Source: JAIXRY01 sp031972855 (GTDB lineage: Bacteria; Patescibacteriota; Minisyncoccia; Phycocordibacterales; UBA9973). From it: DNA of 26,788 bases. Both the position numbers and the translations under genes were made by a program. Below the pieces are notes generated by a model, which was not told the DNA's origin, did not search any database, and worked only from the letters and a program-made list of their open reading frames with translations. This document shows, in pieces, positions 23,743 to 26,788 of the stretch. The stretch is taken from contig DALYDY010000009.1 in the NCBI GenBank assembly GCA_031972855.1, forward strand, positions 1-26,788, written 5' to 3'. The stretch's first letter is position 1. The number at the start of each line of letters is the position of its first letter.

Positions 23743-24513
23743 ATGAACATATCTCAAAAAAATATATCCATAATAATTTTTATAGTCTCTGTACTTATAT
23801 TCGGGTACTTTTTATGTAGAAATAAACCTATTTCAAGAGAAATATCTTCTGTTTCAGAAAGTAATTTAAAAATGATTAAAATTAATGAAGAAACAGACTA
23901 TACCACTGCTACAGGTGAGTATCCAGAATTTTCTAATACAACCATTGAATTTAATAAAAAAATTGCAGATATTGTAAAAAATTCTATAAAAGAACAGTCT
24001 ATAAATTCACAAGAAAATTGGAATGCTCGTTTTGACACTCAAACACCAGATGAAAATATTCCAAAAATTCCAAACAAAGAAGAAAGATTTCAATTAGAGA
24101 GTAATGTAACAATAATTAGAAATGATAAAGATGTAATAAGTTTTATTCTTGATATATATGAATTCTCAGGTGGAGCTCACGGTAATAGTTCTATATATAC
24201 ATTTAATTATGATGTACTCAAACAAAAAGAAATTACGTTGGAAGATATTTCCGGTGGTGATCAAAATTTTCTTAAAAAAGTTTCAGATAAAACAAGAGAT
24301 ATTCTAAAAAAAGATTTAGCAAAACGCGCTGAAGTTGCTCCAGAAGATTTTGGATCTGAAATGCTTTATTCTGGAACAGAACCAAATGAAGAAAATTTCT
24401 CATTATTTACACTTCCAGAGGAAGGGAAGATAACTTTCCACTTTCCACCATATCAAGTCGCTCCATATGTATTTGGCGCATCAGAAGTAACTTTGGATTT
24501 ACCTGTAAAATAA
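23743..24513 (+). CDS. Membrane-anchored DUF4163/DUF3298 (RsiV/PdaC-like) protein
   Basis: The 256-residue protein has one N-terminal membrane helix at about 8-24 and an outside domain. FILDIYEFSGGAHGNSSIYTFNYD and, near the end, FHFPPYQVAPYVFGASEV are hallmarks of the DUF3298 domain found in RsiV-type anti-sigma factors and PdaC-type deacetylases. In RsiV this domain binds lysozyme. No sigma factor gene is next to it and no deacetylase domain is present, so the role here is unknown. A GTG at 23695 would add 16 residues, but the -10 box at 23728-23736 makes the ATG at 23743 more likely. It ends in a terminator shared with the convergent gene. Confidence 0.8.
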   Translation: MNISQKNISIIIFIVSVLIFGYFLCRNKPISREISSVSESNLKMIKINEETDYTTATGEYPEFSNTTIEFNKKIADIVKNSIKEQSINSQENWNARFDTQTPDENIPKIPNKEERFQLESNVTIIRNDKDVISFILDIYEFSGGAHGNSSIYTFNYDVLKQKEITLEDISGGDQNFLKKVSDKTRDILKKDLAKRAEVAPEDFGSEMLYSGTEPNEENFSLFTLPEEGKITFHFPPYQVAPYVFGASEVTLDLPVK

Positions 24514-24535
24514 AAAACCTCATCATGAGGTTTTT
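24513..24535. terminator. Two-way terminator with a stop codon in its loop
   Basis: A perfect 10-bp stem, AAAAACCTCA/TGAGGTTTTT, around TCA at 24523-24525. The loop is the TGA stop codon of the leftward gene. T runs on both strands allow termination in either direction. Confidence 0.85.
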
Positions 24536-24957
24536 GTGGAAATTGGTTTAAAATGTTTTGATCCGCCAGTAATAAATTTTCCTTCAGGAGTTATGGCTGC
24601 CACTATTCCATCGAAAGCACCAATTAACTGACCTTCCATTTGTTCATCTCTTATTAAACAATAAACTTGCATTCCGTGTTTTAAATTTTCATTTCTTGAT
24701 TCCATCAAGGCAGCTTTTTCTGCTGGTAGAGTAACTTTAATTTCTTCTATCTCATTTTCTTTGAATATGCCACTGTGTTTGAATGGGACGAGTAAAGTGC
24801 TAAAGACATTTAAATTGCCATCCTCATCAATATGAGTAAAACATGCATCAATTGAGCACGGTAAGGGGATTGTAGGTGTACTTATAGCCACTCTATCTCC
24901 TGTTTGTATCTGTACTCCTTTGAAAGTAAAAATACTGTCTGCGTTTAAACCTTTCAT
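24523..24957 (-). CDS. Unknown soluble protein of 144 residues
   Basis: The protein looks rich in beta strands and compact, with no signal peptide or membrane helix. Segments include GDRVAISTPTIPLPCSIDACFTHID, LLVPFKHSGIF and an end part FDGIVAAITPEGKFITGG. I do not recognise a family. It has a good promoter on the minus strand (25010-24982) and a terminator shared with its convergent neighbour, so it is a single-gene unit. The stop codon sits in the loop of that terminator. Confidence 0.68.
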   Translation of the reverse strand: MKGLNADSIFTFKGVQIQTGDRVAISTPTIPLPCSIDACFTHIDEDGNLNVFSTLLVPFKHSGIFKENEIEEIKVTLPAEKAALMESRNENLKHGMQVYCLIRDEQMEGQLIGAFDGIVAAITPEGKFITGGSKHFKPISTKTS

Positions 24958-24981
24958 TTTGCTTTAAATTTATTTAAAAAT

Positions 24982-25010
24982 ATAATACTACATTATTTAA
25001 TTTAAGTCAA
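24982..25010 (-). promoter_or_regulatory. Promoter of the 144-residue gene
   Basis: On the minus strand TTGACT (25010-25005), a 17-bp spacer and TATTAT (24987-24982). The leader would be about 17 nt without a clear Shine-Dalgarno sequence. Confidence 0.65.
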
Positions 25011-25039
25011 AAACCCTTTCATTTTATTAGAAAACAAGC

Positions 25040-25045
25040 TATAAT
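25040..25045 (+). promoter_or_regulatory. -10 box of the ABC-F gene
   Basis: A consensus TATAAT lies 10 bp before the ATG at 25056, giving a leader of about 4 nt. The -35 is poor. The upstream ATG at 25044 overlaps the box itself and cannot be the start if this promoter is used. Confidence 0.5.
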
Positions 25046-25055
25046 GCTTGTCTAT

Positions 25056-26531
25056 ATGGCACACGGAGAAGTAGTTATACGTTTTGAGAAGGTTTCGTTT
25101 GAGTACGGGCACAATAAACCGATTTTGGACACGGTAGATTTTTCTGTGCGCAAGGGAATGAAAGTGACTATTATGGGTCAGAATGGCGCTGGTAAAAGTA
25201 CTCTTTTTTCTTTGATTACTAAAGCAAATAGTCCTGAAGAAGGAAAGGTTATTTTGGCTGACCGCACAACAATAGCACTTTCACGTCAGATCATTCCTCG
25301 TGATGAACTAGAGCTTACCGTTCGTGAATTCTTCCAAAAATGTTTTAAATATAAAGTTTATGATATTGATCCACGTATTGATGATGTTCTTGAGGTTGTA
25401 AACCTTAAAGGTCACGAGAAGGTTCACGACCGCATTGTGAAATCTTTTTCTGGGGGACAACAAGCGCGTCTCCTCTTAGCTTCTGCACTGATCCAAGAGC
25501 CAGACATACTTTTACTTGATGAACCAACAAATAATCTAGACAAAGCAGGTATACAACACCTAACAGACTTTTTGGTTGGTTACAAAAAAACAGTAATTGT
25601 TATTTCTCACGATGCACATTTTTTGAACGCTTTTACTGATGCTGTTTTGTATCTTGATGTCTATACAAAAAAGATAGAACAATATGTAGGTAACTATACA
25701 GACGTGCGTGATCAGATTGCAGCCAGAATGGAGAGAGAAAATCGAAAGAACGCCATGCTCTCAAAAGAGATTCAAGCGAAGAAGGATCAAGCCAATGCCT
25801 TTGCGATGAAAGGAGGAAATCTGCGTGCTGTTGCAAAACGCATGAGAGATCTCGCAGCTGATCTTGAAGATGAAAAAGTTGATGTTAGAAAAGAAGACAA
25901 AACAATCCGTCCATTCGTAATTCCATTCCAACCTGATGTTAATGGAGATATTGTTATTATTCCTTCTGTCTCAGTTCTTAAAAATGGAAAACCAAGAAAG
26001 GTTACAGTTAATATAAAGCTCCGCAAAAATTCACACCTACTTCTTTCTGGTCCAAATGGAATCGGGAAGAGCACACTTCTCGAAGCTCTTGCAAATGATA
26101 CAGCTGAAGGTGTAGAAGTACAAAAAGATGTTCGTGTTGGATATTATCGCCAAGATTTCTCAACTCTTAATTTCGAAGATACAGTTTACAAATCACTCGT
26201 AGAAGTCTCTCAGAGAGTAACAGGGAAGATTGATGAAGAAAAAATTCGCTCTGTTGCTGCTGGATTTCTCATTACAGGAGACATAATCAATACAAAGATC
26301 GGAAGTCTTTCTGAAGGACAAAAAGGTCTTGTAGCTTTCGCTCGTCTTGTACTTGAGTGTCCTGGTCTTCTTATTCTCGATGAACCAACAAACCACATAA
26401 ACTTCCGTCACTTACCGATAATTGCAAAAGCTCTTGATTCTTATATGGGTGCAATGATTCTAGTTTCCCACGTCCCAGAATTCGTAGAACAAATACGTAT
26501 TGATGAGAATCTTGATTTGAATAAAGAATAA
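25056..26531 (+). CDS. ABC-F family ATPase
   Basis: ABC-F proteins are soluble tandem ABC ATPases that act on the ribosome, for translation control or antibiotic protection. The 491-residue protein has Walker A GQNGAGKST, signature SGGQQARL and Walker B LLLDEPTNNLD in the first half, a basic helical linker (about 225-285: RMERENRKNAMLSKEIQAKK and following), and in the second half GPNGIGKST, SEGQKGL and LILDEPTNH. The second signature is SEGQ rather than SGGQ. MAHGEVV at 25056 is chosen over the ATG at 25044, which lies in the -10 box. Which ABC-F subgroup it belongs to (EttA, Uup or others) cannot be told by eye. Confidence 0.92.
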   Translation: MAHGEVVIRFEKVSFEYGHNKPILDTVDFSVRKGMKVTIMGQNGAGKSTLFSLITKANSPEEGKVILADRTTIALSRQIIPRDELELTVREFFQKCFKYKVYDIDPRIDDVLEVVNLKGHEKVHDRIVKSFSGGQQARLLLASALIQEPDILLLDEPTNNLDKAGIQHLTDFLVGYKKTVIVISHDAHFLNAFTDAVLYLDVYTKKIEQYVGNYTDVRDQIAARMERENRKNAMLSKEIQAKKDQANAFAMKGGNLRAVAKRMRDLAADLEDEKVDVRKEDKTIRPFVIPFQPDVNGDIVIIPSVSVLKNGKPRKVTVNIKLRKNSHLLLSGPNGIGKSTLLEALANDTAEGVEVQKDVRVGYYRQDFSTLNFEDTVYKSLVEVSQRVTGKIDEEKIRSVAAGFLITGDIINTKIGSLSEGQKGLVAFARLVLECPGLLILDEPTNHINFRHLPIIAKALDSYMGAMILVSHVPEFVEQIRIDENLDLNKE

Positions 26532-26548
26532 AATATATACTTAATTAT

Positions 26549-26788
26549 ATGCCTATAATAAAAATAGAATTTGATAATAATAAAGTTTCTAAAAATGATA
26601 TTGAAAAACTATCTTTTGGCGTTCAAAAAATAGTTTCAGAAGAGACTGGAATAGAAGACGTTTTTGTTTATGGAAATAGCTCTGAGATACAAGTAAAAAC
26701 TGCACCTATTGAGATCTTTATAGAAATGAGTGCTCATAAAATTGTTAATCAAGATGAATTAATTTTGAATATTAAAAATCGTATTATA
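26549..26788 (+). CDS. Start of a small tautomerase-like protein (cut by window edge)
   Basis: An ATG at 26549, 17 bp after the ABC-F stop, opens a frame that runs to the window edge, giving 80 codons. It begins MPIIKIEF, with Pro at position 2 followed by a beta strand, and later has a TAPIEIFIEMSAH strand. The N-terminal proline and strand pattern recall the tautomerase superfamily (4-OT/MIF/DUF1904-like), in which Pro1 is the catalytic base. The similarity is only at fold level and the end is missing, so function is open. It may be co-transcribed with the ABC-F gene. Confidence 0.6.
   Translation, partial: MPIIKIEFDNNKVSKNDIEKLSFGVQKIVSEETGIEDVFVYGNSSEIQVKTAPIEIFIEMSAHKIVNQDELILNIKNRII

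Noticed and set aside
1..26788. Recoded genetic code (UGA as Gly or Trp)
   Set aside because: Full-length genes end at TGA (3972, 8067 and 24523 genes), known proteins read through without internal TGA, and RF2 is encoded.

Overview
The window looks like a chromosome segment from a Candidate Phyla Radiation (Patescibacteria, Parcubacteria-like) bacterium. The reasons are strongly AT-rich DNA, tight gene packing, a shortened release factor 2, an RF2-ftsE-ftsX-pyrG housekeeping block, near-absence of Shine-Dalgarno sequences, and tRNAs without encoded CCA. TGA ends at least three genes here and RF2 is present, so UGA is a stop codon, unlike in the Gracilibacteria/Absconditabacteria. No 16S rRNA gene is in view, so the lineage is inferred.

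Positions 1-9.6 kb are accessory and look like one arm of an integrated element. They hold the tail of an unknown gene, an array of phased A-tracts, and a two-gene restriction-like operon: a helicase with a phospholipase-D-type nuclease domain, followed by an Eco57I-like adenine methyltransferase overlapping it by 4 bp. A 54-residue protein, a RusA-type Holliday junction resolvase, an unknown kinase-like protein and a tyrosine recombinase follow. The recombinase gene ends the arm, 32 bp from the 3' end of an intact tRNA-Thr(GGU).

Positions 9.66-9.9 kb hold debris of at least two further tRNA-Thr-like genes, one broken just after the anticodon loop. Two unknown genes with clear promoters and terminators follow.

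Positions 11.2-15.6 kb are housekeeping: prfB, ftsE, ftsX, pyrG and tRNA-Gln(CUG).

Positions 15.6-20.2 kb are a copper-handling operon: a CsoR-type repressor, a DUF305 protein, a CopA P1B-ATPase, an HMA-domain/DsbD-like membrane fusion and a membrane-anchored cupredoxin. A 41-bp palindrome covers the -10 box and the csoR start codon and is almost certainly its operator. DUF3850, CapA-type and GIY-YIG genes follow at 1-5 bp spacing and may be read through.

Positions 21.9-26.8 kb hold a GNAT acetyltransferase, a flavoprotein, a DUF4163/DUF3298-like protein, an unknown protein, an ABC-F ATPase and the start of a tautomerase-like gene, with two symmetric terminators between convergent genes.

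A recurring pattern is that -10 boxes lie only 6-10 bp before the start codon. This implies mostly leaderless mRNAs, while genes inside operons start 1-17 bp after the preceding stop with no Shine-Dalgarno sequence.
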